The translations under genes and the position numbers were made by a program. Below, one piece after another: positions 1-10,138 of a stretch of 64,000 bases of DNA (positions within the stretch are counted from its first letter, which is position 1; the number at the start of each line of letters is the position of its first letter). The notes beneath the pieces are model-generated. The model was not told the DNA's origin, did not search any database, and saw only the letters and a list, made by a program, of their open reading frames with translations. The stretch comes from Phytoseiulus persimilis (taxonomy: Eukaryota > Arthropoda > Arachnida > Mesostigmata > Phytoseiidae): NCBI GenBank assembly GCA_037576195.1, contig CM075102.1, positions 16,798,745-16,862,744 on the forward strand. Reading direction: 5' to 3'.

Positions 1-545
1 GGCAATACAGGAGCTCGAACAATCTCAACAGGGTAAGAGATTGTAAAGCTAACACGGACGTGATTTGCACAATAATGTCCTGACTTAAACAGCACTGAGG
101 TGTTGTGCGAGGGATAGACGCCCACACACGCAGTAGGAGCCACGCGCCTAAATAAAGGTATAAATATATTAAATGATACGGCGGCCAATCCACTGGCGCC
201 GAATCAAAAAGCAATAAAGCGATTCGCTCCCCACAAAGCACCGCTATTGAATCGTTCCGAAATTCCTCGGGGCAAGGCGTTGGATATCATCGTTGTTTAC
301 GTAGGGAACAAAAATGTCTCGAGCTCCGACCATGCGATCTGAACCGTTTTCCAAATGTGCAGAGGCAAGTTTACGGTTCTTGGCAAGCCCGGGGATTGTT
401 TCGATGTCGCGGCGACGGACATGACGCCTCGAGTCCCGTCGTCCCGCTGCGCCGTGACACGTACGAAGAGGAATCGGTCGATACGTCCGTGACCGCAAAC
501 AACACAGATCATCCCGCGTGGCTTCCCTTCAGCTTGAACGTCTAA
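1..545 (+). CDS. Candidate 3' end of a plus-strand gene (two exons, truncated on the left)
   Basis: I do not recognise the protein. Bases 3-32 are open (ends NNLNR) and stop at a good donor, AACAGG|GTAAGA. A phase-0 acceptor after TTTTCCAAATGTGCAG at 362 opens 363-545, which runs 60 codons to a TAA (543-545) and ends HPAWLPFSLNV. Phase is kept across the 330-base intron (33-362). The tail is acidic and polar (DTYEEESVDTSV region) with no membrane segment. The 5' part lies outside the window. A second frame through 365-492 is also open, so the reading frame is not proven. Splice signals and phase are seen; the gene itself is inferred. Confidence 0.3.
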
Positions 546-1232
546 CGCTCAGCGCGCATTGGAACGCCAGACCTACGCAACGGAACCCGAGTGTCGAGTT
601 GTGTCCTTGGCCATCTGCCCAGCGTCTGGGACCTCTGCCGGGTTGCGAAGGTCGCGATTCGGATCCCGAACGCGCTTGCCAACTGAGCGCCGGAGGAAAG
701 GCTGAAGGCCGACTCGGCGCGCGAATCAACGTTCACGATCGAACACCGGTGGCCGTAATGCGCGGTCGTGATTCCGGCTCCGGAAGCGCTCCGAACTATC
801 AAACATCGTCAAACAACGTCCGATGTGTGTTTCGGTGTCGAGTTTATCGTTCGTGCATCTTGTACACGCCGACCGAACCCCGCGCGCCGTAAGTGGGTGA
901 AGCTGAGCAGCCAGTTCCTAAACACCAGGACACGCGGAGAGCTCTCTCAGGCAGCGGGATGGCGTTCCTCGATTGAAAGTTTCGCGAATGAATCGTCACG
1001 GAGAGATGCAGATCTTCCCGAGTTTCCACTCGGCTGCTGGATGCCTTTCCGCGCGAATTATATTCCCCAACATCGGGCCCGCTCTCACGGCGCTCACAGC
1101 GATTCGAATCGGAGCTGCCTCCCCTCCGAAGCTCCGAAAGCATCGCTTCGGAGCGCGGAATGGGAAAACACGTCGCTGGTGTTTGAAGAAACCCGTAACG
1201 CAAGCGATTTCGGAACGAGGATTCCCGTTCTT

Positions 1233-1255
1233 CCCCCCCCCCCCCCCCCTCCCCC
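1233..1255 (+). repeat. Poly-C tract, C17 then T then C5
   Basis: Seventeen consecutive C at 1233-1249, one T, then five more C. This is one of several long C or G homopolymers in the window. Such runs are slippage-prone and unreliable in assemblies, so frames crossing it should not be trusted. Confidence 0.9.
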
Positions 1256-1424
1256 GAGGGAACTCTTCCCGGAGCATCTGCGAGCTCCCGTCCTGCGACT
1301 AGAGAGCGTCTAAAGTGTTCGGCAGAAAAATGCCGTCTCATGTTGCAACACTGCCTCAAACAATGGAGCTTTTCATGCAGCCGAGTATCTGTCTGACTGG
1401 CCCTAAAAACGCGCACGGCATCAC

Positions 1425-1441
1425 CACCGCCGCCGCCGCCG
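1425..1441 (+). repeat. Short CCG trinucleotide repeat
   Basis: Perfect ACC/CCG-type triplets at about 1425-1441, inside a stop-free frame that would read Thr/Ala repeats. Simple-sequence DNA; no function is implied. Confidence 0.7.
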
Positions 1442-1520
1442 TTCGTTGGTTCGGCGGCACGCGCGCTCCCGGCTCCGCACCCTCACCAGCCCTCGTTCCG
1501 GACCGTCTCCGTAATCGCAC

Positions 1521-1882
1521 TTAATCTTCGCTTATTACGAGCGCCGCCACCGGAGCAGCCGCCAGCATGATCATCATGACTATCAAGAACAACAATAACG
1601 CTCTGCAGATCACATAAACAATGCACTTCCCGATGTTCTCTACGCGAGGGCGGAGGGACTCGTGTCCGAATCCTCCTTGACTCGGTCAAGAGGAATCAAC
1701 AAATTTCACCGCCTGTCATGACGACTCCTGGCTTGCGTGGTTCGCCAAGCGCCGGACGAAGCGCCAACGACTGCGCTGATCGATGGAGACCAGTGAGAAT
1801 TTACCCGATGATTCAATCGAATGATTCGTTCTGCGTACGCCAGCCCACCACCGGCTGCGTGCAGTCCGGGCACGCTACGTTC
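1521..1882 (-). CDS. Candidate minus-strand 3' exons of a small membrane protein
   Basis: Not recognised. Three pieces keep frame on the minus strand: 1882-1805 (after a T-rich tract ending CCGAG), 1770-1710, and 1675-1521 ending in TAA. The last piece has a strongly hydrophobic run (CIVYVICRALLLFLIVMMIM) followed by an Ala/Val-rich stretch and a short acidic end (VISED), as expected of a single C-terminal membrane helix. Both introns would be only 34 bases (1771-1804 and 1676-1709), which is unusually short and lowers confidence. The hydrophobic run is also encoded by partly low-complexity DNA (CAT/AAC-like triplets on the plus strand), so chance is a real alternative. Upstream exons could not be fixed. 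Confidence 0.22.
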
Positions 1883-2263
1883 CTCGGAAAAAAAAAATCT
1901 ATTTTGGAGCTCTGAAATGTTCCGAAGTCCATAACAATATCTCGGAGTCGCGCGCTGTCAGGAGCGCGGACATTTTCGCAGCATAATAATAGCCTACAGT
2001 TTCGGCATGGTGCGCAGGCTCCAAGAGAACGTGGATCCTGAGGCAGGACATCCAGGAAACTCGATTACGCGAAACTCCTCCTGATTTTTGAATACCTTCA
2101 ACACGTGCGAGCTGAACTTGGACGGACGGGATGGAGCTCGAGAAAATTCCTCGTTCCGCGCGGGGCCGGCGCAATTTTCGCGTGGCGTGCGAGACAAGAT
2201 GTATTCGACTCGTTAAAGTGAAATGCGATTATCATTCCTCGAATACCGCCGCGGCAACCATCG

Positions 2264-3016
2264 GTGAGGGAAAATCGACCTCGCTACTCCGCGAGGACCT
2301 TTCGAACCGAGTTGTATTACGCTCGCAATGACCACTGTACTCCTCGAGGCGGGAGCTCGAATCCCGGGCTTCTAACGCCGCGCTGGTGGTCGCAACAGCC
2401 GATAGCAAAGAAGGAATCGAGGCCACGAATCCTACTACGCGATCAGAAGCGGCTGCCAGTTTTGGGATTCGGAACAGCTGTTAGGGTGCAGCCAGCTCTG
2501 TTTGTGCGAGTGGCTGGTCGGTTCAACGCACGATTTTTACCCCGATTCTGGATATGGTTCAGTTATACTGCTCCAAAGAGGACTCGGCCCGGCCGTGCTG
2601 GAGGCGGTGTTCATGCAGCCAGCCCGGGCTGCTCGCCATTAAATCGACCAAGCCGGCGGACAGACCTGGGGTGTGTGGCAGCGAATCTCTGTGAGTTTTC
2701 CCACCGCATGTATCACGTGAGTAACTCGCTCAATAATCCTGTTCGTTTGTTTTCATGTTTCGCAACGCAGCTCTCTCTCTCCTTCCTCCCCATTGATCCG
2801 GCTCGACTCGTCTTCGAGGTATGCCGAGAGACAGAGCGAACTCATCGGTCGAATGAATGCTTCCAGTGGAAAACGGGGAAGCGCGGAATTTCTGCGCGGA
2901 CGCTGTTCCGCGCATGCTCCAGGAGCGATGTCCTGAAGTCTTCCGAAAGCGCTCCGAGGGCGGGAGAAGAACCGAATCGTAAAAGCTCAGAGCGACGAAT
3001 CCTGCTGCTGCCATAA
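2264..3016 (+). CDS. 250-codon stop-free frame with an internal in-frame intron-like segment
   Basis: Not recognised. The frame is open for 753 bases, longer than expected for most random frames at this GC. Within it, GTGAGT at 2716 and a pyrimidine-rich stretch ending GCAACGCAG near 2771 would bound a 54-base in-frame intron. A further good donor (TTCGAG|GTATGC) follows at about 2818. The protein would be Arg/Ser/Pro-rich with no motif, signal peptide or membrane helix. Minus-strand frames at the same place are also open, and composition does not decide between them. It may be non-coding. Confidence 0.2.
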   Translation: MRENRPRYSARTFRTELYYARNDHCTPRGGSSNPGLLTPRWWSQQPIAKKESRPRILLRDQKRLPVLGFGTAVRVQPALFVRVAGRFNARFLPRFWIWFSYTAPKRTRPGRAGGGVHAASPGCSPLNRPSRRTDLGCVAANLCEFSHRMYHVSNSLNNPVRLFSCFATQLSLSFLPIDPARLVFEVCRETERTHRSNECFQWKTGKRGISARTLFRACSRSDVLKSSESAPRAGEEPNRKSSERRILLLP

Positions 3017-3265
3017 AAGAGTGAATACCAGTCCTCGAGCTCACGATTCTGCTCCTAAATGATTCGAGCGTGTGAACAATTGCCGAAGCCAGATCGCGAA
3101 GGCATTGTGTGTGAGCGGGAGCCTGAACGAGAGACGAAAAAAAAACACAGCGAGCCCGGCCACGAAAGAAGCTAGAACAACGGGCTTCACATCCGAAGAG
3201 CATAGTGCACCCCATGCGCAGCCATGGGAGGAGGAGGAGTGGGGGAGCCGCGAATCAGGGAATAA

Positions 3266-4003
3266 TCAGGCTCCTAAGATGGGGTCGGGAAGGGGGGAGG
3301 AGGAGAAGCCCGAGCTAGAATCCTCTGCAGAGCGCTCTGAACCCCTGCCATCTGCCGGCCCGATGCGGCATGGGTAAAAATTTAACGGTACTGCCCGAGT
3401 GCGAAGCCAGAAAAGCGCTAGCCAGCAACCAATCCGATGCCTGAGAGGCTTCGAAGCCACCGAACAGGGGATGAGCTGGGCATCGATTTTTTCTACCCCT
3501 GTTGTGTTCCACCTCCGCACTCGCCGCCGGCCGGAGCTATCGTCGGCGCGCATCCACCTTTTGCCTTCGGAGTCTATCGGCGCGAACGCTCGACGCACGA
3601 CTCGCAATCGGGAGGGCACGTCATTTCCGTCACCGCGTGGTCTGCCCGCTGTCTCGGCATTTAGTAAACTCGAGCGGTGGTTTTTGACATGATGGAGGAC
3701 AAGCTGGGCCAGGTAGTAAACTCGGTCGCAACCTCCGGACGGACCGCGTGATAAGTACGATGATTGCGGGAACTGCGTGAAGAAGCTCTCAAACGGCTGA
3801 CTGGAAGAAAAAACCGAACCCCGGCCCATCTGAGCTGAGGCGCAAAACAGTCTTGAAACACCCTCTGCCCATTCGGTTTGTTGCCGCTCTCGGATTTCCG
3901 GGAGCTCCGCGGGACTCGCGACGCCTTTGATCGTGGATTCCGGACTTGGACGTCTTTGATTCCAGGGCGTACGTGCGTGAAAGTCGCCGAGGGAGGAGGA
4001 CAT
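3266..4003 (-). CDS. 245-codon stop-free frame, unknown product
   Basis: An uninterrupted minus-strand frame of 738 bases. Its middle has ordinary protein-like composition (VYYLAQLVLHHVKNHR region), and it ends with a Ser/Gly/Pro-rich tail. I see no domain, and no splice sites argue for or against it. A run this long is only mildly unexpected by chance in 64 kb. Shorter plus-strand frames overlap it. It could be one exon of a larger minus-strand gene or a random frame. Confidence 0.2.
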   Translation of the reverse strand: MSSSLGDFHARTPWNQRRPSPESTIKGVASPAELPEIRERQQTEWAEGVSRLFCASAQMGRGSVFSSSQPFESFFTQFPQSSYLSRGPSGGCDRVYYLAQLVLHHVKNHRSSLLNAETAGRPRGDGNDVPSRLRVVRRAFAPIDSEGKRWMRADDSSGRRRVRRWNTTGVEKIDAQLIPCSVASKPLRHRIGCWLALFWLRTRAVPLNFYPCRIGPADGRGSERSAEDSSSGFSSSPLPDPILGA

Positions 4004-4690
4004 TCGCTTGTTTTCAGTTTGACAGAGCCCGCTCGGTGAGAGTAAAGTTCGTTAGGTTGGCACTCCCGGTTTTTGAGAATCTCGCTCTTGACGAGAGCTG
4101 GGAACATATGTGCGGCGGCTTTCGTCGTTCTCGTCGTCATCATCGCGGTCCGGCTTTTGAGGAGCGAGTGTCTTCGCACTTCTCCTCACACCGGCTCTGC
4201 GCACCTCTCATGTGTCATTGAGAGCGTTCGTCTACCGAGTGAGTGACAGGAGAAATTTCTTTTGAGCACAGGTTGGCTCTGAGCTGAGCTTCGAGGGTCA
4301 GGCTCGTTCACCCCGACGACCCAGGTCGGAGGAAGCACGAGACAGGGTTCCCGGGAGGAGACGTTTTTGAGCTCGGATTAATTTTCAAGGAGCCATTTTT
4401 GTTTGCCTGGAGTTGTCGCTCCCAATGCTGCGCGGCCTCGCCCCGTAAACTCCGGCCGGATTCAACCGCCGGCGAGGCTGGCTGAGCGTTCCGCAGCAAC
4501 TCGAACCCAGGGGCCACGTATGTTTACATGCGAGACGGACGTAATAAACTTCAAGGACGGACGTAGAAACTCGTGAGCCCCGCCGGCTCCCGTGAGAACG
4601 AGCGCTTTCAGGATCTCAGAGCGGGCCCCGAGGAAGCTCAAGAACGAAAAGAAGAAGTTCATGGAGCTCCCATGGGGCTTGTTTCGTCAG

Positions 4691-4712
4691 CGAGCGAGCG
4701 ACCGACCGACCG
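4691..4712 (+). repeat. CGAG/CGAC tetranucleotide repeat
   Basis: Imperfect tetranucleotides, CGAG units running into CGAC units. It belongs to the same sequence class as the longer GACC array at 7927. Confidence 0.7.
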
Positions 4713-4877
4713 CAACGATATTTTCCAGAAATCACCACCTTGCTGCTTTTCCTCCCTCAGCCTCTTGAACTCGGTGACTCGTGTTCGGTCCCGTCGATTC
4801 GAAAACTGATGACGGAACGAGCGAGGACACGCGGTGAGAGATCGACGTGATTGACCGGACCTTCATCGGAGGTCGGG

Positions 4878-4892
4878 CCGCCGCCGCCGCCG
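4878..4892 (+). repeat. CCG trinucleotide repeat (five units)
   Basis: Five perfect CCG triplets in a GC-rich stretch. Simple repeat only. Confidence 0.75.
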
Positions 4893-5454
4893 CAACGATC
4901 ATTCATCCTCGACGCACCCTGGATTCAGGTGCTTGGAACATGTCTGTTTTTCTCTTCTCTCCCCTCCTTCTATCCGTTTTCTCAGTCGATCTAGCGTGTC
5001 GGTGGCGGGCACGCGCCAGCGGATGGATCTCCCGCCCCTCCCGCCGTGCCCCTCTAGTCAAATGTAGCATGCAGCCGAATGCGGGAAGACTTTGCCGTGC
5101 GCGAAATGGCTTCATCAGAAAGCCACCCTGCTCGCCTTGCCTTGCTCGCCCACCCGCGCGCCCCCGACCCCTCACCGTTCGCTCGCTGCCGCACGGCCCA
5201 CCGTCAGACCCGCCGACAGACAGACCGACCGGGCAGACCATTAGGGAAAGCCAGCGGCCACGAAACGCTGCTCTGAGCAAATCAAATCACGCCGAGAGAG
5301 TCCGACAGTGGAGCTGGCTGCGAGGCGGACAGACAGCTCTTCTTTTCGTTTTTCCTCCATCCGCCACGGTCTTCCGACGAGAAACCGTTTTCGAGTGAAC
5401 GTGTCTCCCCTCGCGCAAAAAATCGAAGCGAATGAGTCCACGACAACCGCCGCG

Positions 5455-6459
5455 ATGAACTCCGAGAGCAAGCTGCGAGACGATTGTCTCGAAGTGAGGA
5501 TCGCGCGGTCACTCTCGCTCCTTCGGAATCTCGCCGCTGGGTTCAATCCCCCGTTCCCCCACAAAAGGAATATTTCCGGCCCGTCCGTCATTTGGGAACC
5601 CTACGGTCGTTCCTCGGGCCCCCGTTGCTCCCGTCCGACGAGTATCTCTCTGCTCGCTCCTCGTGCCGAAGTACCTCGGGGCCACCGAGGACCGCCGCGA
5701 GCTCCTAACGGTGAGCAATCCCTGCGGTCGTGGAGCTATTCGGTTCGGCTGCGAAGATGTCTTCGTTGTGCTTGTCTCCATCTTCTCGGAAAAGCCGGGA
5801 GCTTCATTTACATCTGACCATAACAAATTAAAATCTCATTCACACCGTCTAATGTTTCTTCTCCATTTCCTCCGTCTCTGCGAACCCCGGTTTTCTCTCT
5901 TGTCATCGCTCGTCGAGTCGTCTTCGCCGCAAGACCAGCTCAAATTGCGGATGGCTGTTTGCGTTTCGTGAAAGCTCCGTCCCTCTTCCCCCTCGCTCAA
6001 GGGATGGGAATCGAGGGGAACACGAAAGACCCAGGACGGAGTCGTCTGGAGGAGGGTCCCCACCCCCCTCCCCTCCCACCACAGACCATCGCCAACACCA
6101 CCGAACGGGCATTCCCCGCTGCGGACAACAGCTCCGTGAGTGCGCAACAGTTTGTATCCACCGAGGGGTTGTCGAGTTGCGAACGAGCTCCACCAGCAAT
6201 GATTTGCGCGCAGCCCGCCGATTCCGCGCAGGCGAACTCTAAACTCACGGAACGGTTCCACGCTCCGAGAATATCAAGATTCGGGCGAATCCTCTCGCAT
6301 CGAAGCTCGCACAGGTTGTTTCCCACTTTGAGACAGGAAATCCTACGCCTCGAGGAGACGCCGGGCTCGGACTCTCTGGAGAAGTCATACGAGCAGAAAC
6401 CTCACCTGAGCGGAAGATCAGCGAGTTATTCAAATGAGGAGCATGTTCCAAGCCAATAA
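5455..6459 (+). CDS. Candidate two-exon plus-strand gene, unknown product
   Basis: Not recognised. An ATG at 5455, preceded by ACCGCCGCG, opens MNSESKLRDDCLEVR and runs to a consensus donor, CTAACG|GTGAGC, at 5711 (phase 1). The acceptor TTTGCGTTTCGTGAAAG at 5974 starts a second open stretch whose phase fits (G|CT gives Ala) and which continues 161 codons to TAA at 6457-6459. The predicted protein has about 246 residues. Exon 2 is polar and rich in Pro, Ser and Glu, with no membrane helix, and looks disordered. The stop-free 5' extension, the good donor and the phase match support it; no homology can be judged by eye. A GTGAGT inside exon 2 (about 6136) could be another donor. Confidence 0.33.
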
Positions 6460-6642
6460 AGTGACAGATACCTCCTCCCTCCCCCAAACTAACCCTCCCC
6501 ATGTCCCGTCTCCCCGACTGTTCGCTTCCTTCTCGCAGAGTTTCCTCCTCCACTCGACGTATCATACCTCCTGCGGGTCGCACCTCCACCGTCGCAGCCT
6601 CCACCAGCGGCACCCAGCCAATCTCGTTTCCTGAAGCTTCAG

Positions 6643-7694
6643 AGCAGAAAGAACGAATTTTCCTGTCGGAGACGGCGCGGCCTCGTTATTCATGCTCAGC
6701 TGTTCCGTCGCTGACGAGCCGTCAACGTTTTCACCGATTCGCAGTCATGTTCTTGCCGCGTTTGATCCGATCGAAGACTTCATCTCCCGCGTCGGCTGCC
6801 GTCAGGGGATCTCTACGAGGACAGCGATCACACGCCCGACCGGCCGGTGAGATTCGGACCCATCATCGACCGCATTCCCTACTGAGAGGATTCCAGGGCA
6901 TGCCCGGCCACTGAACTCCCCAGGCTGATGGGAGTCCACCATTCTGTGCAGGCGCCGTGGGTCTATATTCCGACCCATTCACCAAGCCCTACAGCCACTG
7001 TCCGCCCCCCCCCCCCCCCCTCGCCTTCACTTTCCGCCTACGAACCCAGTCAGCCGCTAGGTATATCCACAGTGGGTTCGTTTTTGAGCTCGAGCGAGGA
7101 GCCAGCGAGGCTGGTAGCCCGCCCGACTCGCCCACCCTCCAGTGGCCGTGTGCCGTATAGGAGCCTTTGTCGGCGGCAGGAGATGTCGGCCGCCATCTTG
7201 GCTCACCCCGTGGTCTGAGCCTGCGCTGCTGAAAACAAACGGCGATCACAGAGACCGGCTCGACGTGCCAACACCGGTGTCCCGTCTCAGCAGCTTCGAA
7301 ACCCAATGACAACTCGCGTTCGGGCTCGCGAGGCCCTCTATCCGACCGGGATCGTCGCCAGCGACACGATCTCATGCCCGCATCGGCCTTCGACGGAGGT
7401 AAACAACATTGCACAGCTTAACGCAGTATCCGAAGACATGCCCACCGCGGCCGTCGACTGACGGTCACAGGTTCCCCGGGAGAGCGGTGAAGTTCCCCTC
7501 GACTCGGTTCCGTGTTGTGCCGCTCAACCGGACCCCTTTGAAGACGTTCGTCCATATGGCCCGATGCTGTCTGCTCCTCGGCTCCATGTGACACGAGGCC
7601 TCAGCGCACAGCCAGGTGGAATTCCTGTGTGGAATCTTGCCGACGCGGCTTCGTCGTCGATGAAGCGTCCGAGCACGTGCAACGCTCACCTTGA
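6643..7694 (+). CDS. Candidate four-exon plus-strand frame, unknown product
   Basis: Not recognised. Four pieces join with matching phase: 6643-6846 (after TTTCCTGAAGCTTCAG, ending at GGCCG|GTGAGA), 7073-7113 (after TATATCCACAG, ending GCTG|GTAGCC), 7291-7398 (after GTCCCGTCTCAG, ending GGAG|GTAAAC) and 7612-7694 (after CTCAGCGCACAG, ending TGA). The first piece reads NFPVGDGAASLFMLSC then HVLAAFDPIEDFISRV. The third is basic and polar (SRGPLSDRDRRQRHDLMP). The last has several Cys (WNSCVESCRRGF). Each junction keeps frame, which is better than chance, although I could choose among sites. An internal ATG at 6692 could be the start; otherwise an upstream exon ending in phase 2 is missing. Whether it joins the 5455-6459 candidate is unclear. 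Confidence 0.33.
7005..7020 (+). repeat. Poly-C tract (C16)
   Basis: Sixteen consecutive C followed by a pyrimidine-rich stretch. It lies just upstream of the proposed acceptor at 7072 and would be intronic in the 6643-7694 model. Confidence 0.9.
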
Positions 7695-7926
7695 ATCGTT
7701 GACTGTCTGTCACCTGACACCACGGTAGAGTCCAGGAGTACACGACGGGCTGCACCGAACACACCAACTAAATGATAACTCGTAGGGCCCACGCACCCAC
7801 AAAATACCAACAATAGATCGCGAGGGAAGCAAGGGCCCTTGCGCGCGCAACCCTCTCTCCGGGGCCCCGATTCTCTTTCGCTTCTACCAGCCGCCGTCCA
7901 CCCCTCCCCCTGGACGCCCAGACAAC

Positions 7927-7954
7927 GACCGACCGACCGACCGACCGACCGACC
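7927..7954 (+). repeat. (GACC)7 microsatellite
   Basis: Seven perfect GACC units. This is the longest perfect tetranucleotide array I see in the window. Related CCGA/CCGT/CGAG arrays recur elsewhere. Confidence 0.92.
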
Positions 7955-8410
7955 GCCGTTTCTCTCATAGCGCCAGCTCCGAGCCGAGGACCAGGGAGTT
8001 CTTCTGAAAATGGGGGAGCGGGGAGTCGGGGAGAAGGGGGCCTCACGGCTGAGCTGAGAGCTCGGTCGGGTCTTCCGTGCCGCAAGCATTCCTTCGAGCG
8101 GACTGTGTCTGGAGATAGTGTTGTATGGCCGACGTATGTACCGACGTATGGCCAAATAAGGTCATCATCTTAATTTCGTTCGTTCAAGTCATAGTTCACG
8201 ATATCAATCAGAGGCGCTCTCCCGGGCTTCGAACGGTTCTCGTGACGCGTCCTGGGCGCTCGCACGTCGCGCTATCGGATCCAGAGAAGGAGCTGCATTT
8301 GCAGTGGAAAAACGAGGATTCCGCGGAAAACGAAGAGAAATCAGCTGGGGATTTCAGCTCCGTGGCTAATCTCTGTTTCGATCCCCGTCAGACCCCATGT
8401 CCGGCTATCC

Positions 8411-8420
8411 TATTTATAAG
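8411..8420 (+). promoter_or_regulatory. TATA-like element
   Basis: TATTTATAAG in a GC-rich context, followed by CTCCGCG. It resembles a core-promoter TATA box, but no start codon with a convincing frame follows closely. Chance occurrence is likely. Confidence 0.12.
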
Positions 8421-9606
8421 GCTCCGCGAAAGCATGCGTGTTTTCCTGGCATGGTATGCGTCACGGAAGAAGTCTGTCAGCGGAAACGTTTCACGCGAGA
8501 CATGGTCTTGATGGGACTTGAAGCAAAAAACTCTGTGAGAGCACGAGAAGAATCATGGGGCGGGAGCGCATTGAATCTAATTATGTCTATCTAAGTTTCG
8601 GAGGAAAATCTTCGCTCGGAAGGTCAGCAAATCGTCGAACGATCGCTCATTGGTGACAACTTGCAGAGGGATTCCCCCCGGCTACGTGCCTTCCTCAAAC
8701 GAAAGTTCCGCGATCCGACTCATCGACCCTCATCTGCGAGCCGGAACCAGGGAGGGTCCTCTTCGGGAAAAGTTGCCACAAAAACGAGGCCTATTTTTCT
8801 CCGATTCGGACGAGCCACAGGATCGTTGTTCAGAGCCGTCATTTCAGCTTGATTTTCCGCTCGCTCCCCTCCCTCCCCAGCCCCAACAGCAGCCCCCCTC
8901 TCCCACTCTTATTCCCACAGACGCTGAAACCTCCGGATGTCGGAATAGTTGGGTGGAGAAGACGTCGTGGAAGCTCGTTTACCTGGCGAGGAGTGACTTA
9001 ATAACCAGGCCTAAGGTCGGGCACGCGACAACGACGTTTTACACGGCTTATACGTAACATACGAAAGAACTTTACGTAAGTTCATATCCTACCGCATTCT
9101 AGGCGAGATCAGCCAAATATAGCTACTCAAACAAGTATCACACAGCCGGACAGGCAGATAATCCGGGTTTCTCGTCCGGGCTTCAGCACGCTCGAAACTC
9201 GATCTCAGCCTCAGGTGGGTACCCGAAGACTGGCGAGCCCGGGTTCACGCAAAATCAGAACCGATCTATTCCAGTGGGTGGGTTTACTCGTCACTGCCGG
9301 CCGCTCGAAACAAAGAAATTCAAATGAAGCTAGCGCAACTAACGTGGAATCGGACACTCGAGCCCATGCAACCGACCCCCGTCCCCAAACATCCGGCGGA
9401 GTCCGAGAACCCCCGCTACGAATTGACCAGGAACGATCGCAGTCCGTCGGAATCCGCGGCTGGGACCAAGGTCGGGGCTCATGATGACGCGTATTTCGAT
9501 CGATCGATCTGAGTTCCGAGGATTCGCGAACATCCCCTGAGTTCGACCCTCTCCCGTTAATTTCGCGGTCTCGTGGCAGTTCTTCAAAGGAATCGAGGGA
9601 GGGCTG

Positions 9607-9622
9607 CCCCCCCCCCCCCCCC
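9607..9622 (+). repeat. Poly-C tract (C16)
   Basis: Sixteen consecutive C followed by TTTCCC. Same class as those at 1233 and 7005. Confidence 0.9.
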
Positions 9623-10138
9623 TTTCCCGGGCAGAGGAACCCGGAGCAGTGTCGACCCGAATGATGAATCCCCGACTAAGGCAATCTCCTGTGGAAGCAG
9701 CAAAACAAGCTGGAAGCTCTCGGCGCTCCGAAGGTTTGGAGCGACCCCGAGCAATGAGTTTCGGGTGATAGTAGAGATTACTGGGAGATGGTGCGGGGAG
9801 CGACGAACCTGTGGGCGAGTTGAACACCGTGCGCAGCTTTCACGAGCCTCTTAGCGTTTCGCATCGGTTCTTATTACCGAAAAAACAGCTCGAACGTGTC
9901 TCCGAGATAATTCGGGAGGTCGAGTGCAAACGCCTCTCGAGGAACAGCTTGCGGTCGGTGTGTCAGAGGGAGTCGGCAACGTCAGCAGCGGAATTCCCCC
10001 CGATCCTGTCTCGCTCGCTGCAAGCGAGGCCCGGGTTTTCCCAACGGCTCTGGGTTGTCCCGATCGTGACCAGGGCGATCCCCTGGACGACTCTGTCGTC
10101 ATCGACTCACAATGGGTTATCCGAGACCTAGTCACTGG

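Larger units (their letters stand above)
546..1520. other. Stretch without a supportable gene
   Basis: Overlapping open frames occur on both strands (181 codons plus at 768-1313, 190 codons minus at 844-1416). Neither shows a motif, and each is the other's shadow. The main landmark is a long C run near 1240. I see no tRNA, promoter or clear exon here. Confidence 0.5.
7695..9606. other. Stretch without a supportable gene
   Basis: Holds the GACC array and a TATA-like site near 8411. Open frames reach 184 codons (minus, 7601-8155) but consist largely of Arg/Gly/Ser from GC-rich DNA. The reverse strand at about 7685 has a donor-like CAAG|GTGAGC. No exon could be closed. Confidence 0.45.

Noticed and set aside
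768..1416. Opposed 181- and 190-codon frames as a gene pair
   Set aside because: They are mirror images over GC-rich DNA and the C17 tract, with no motif, start context or splice signals.
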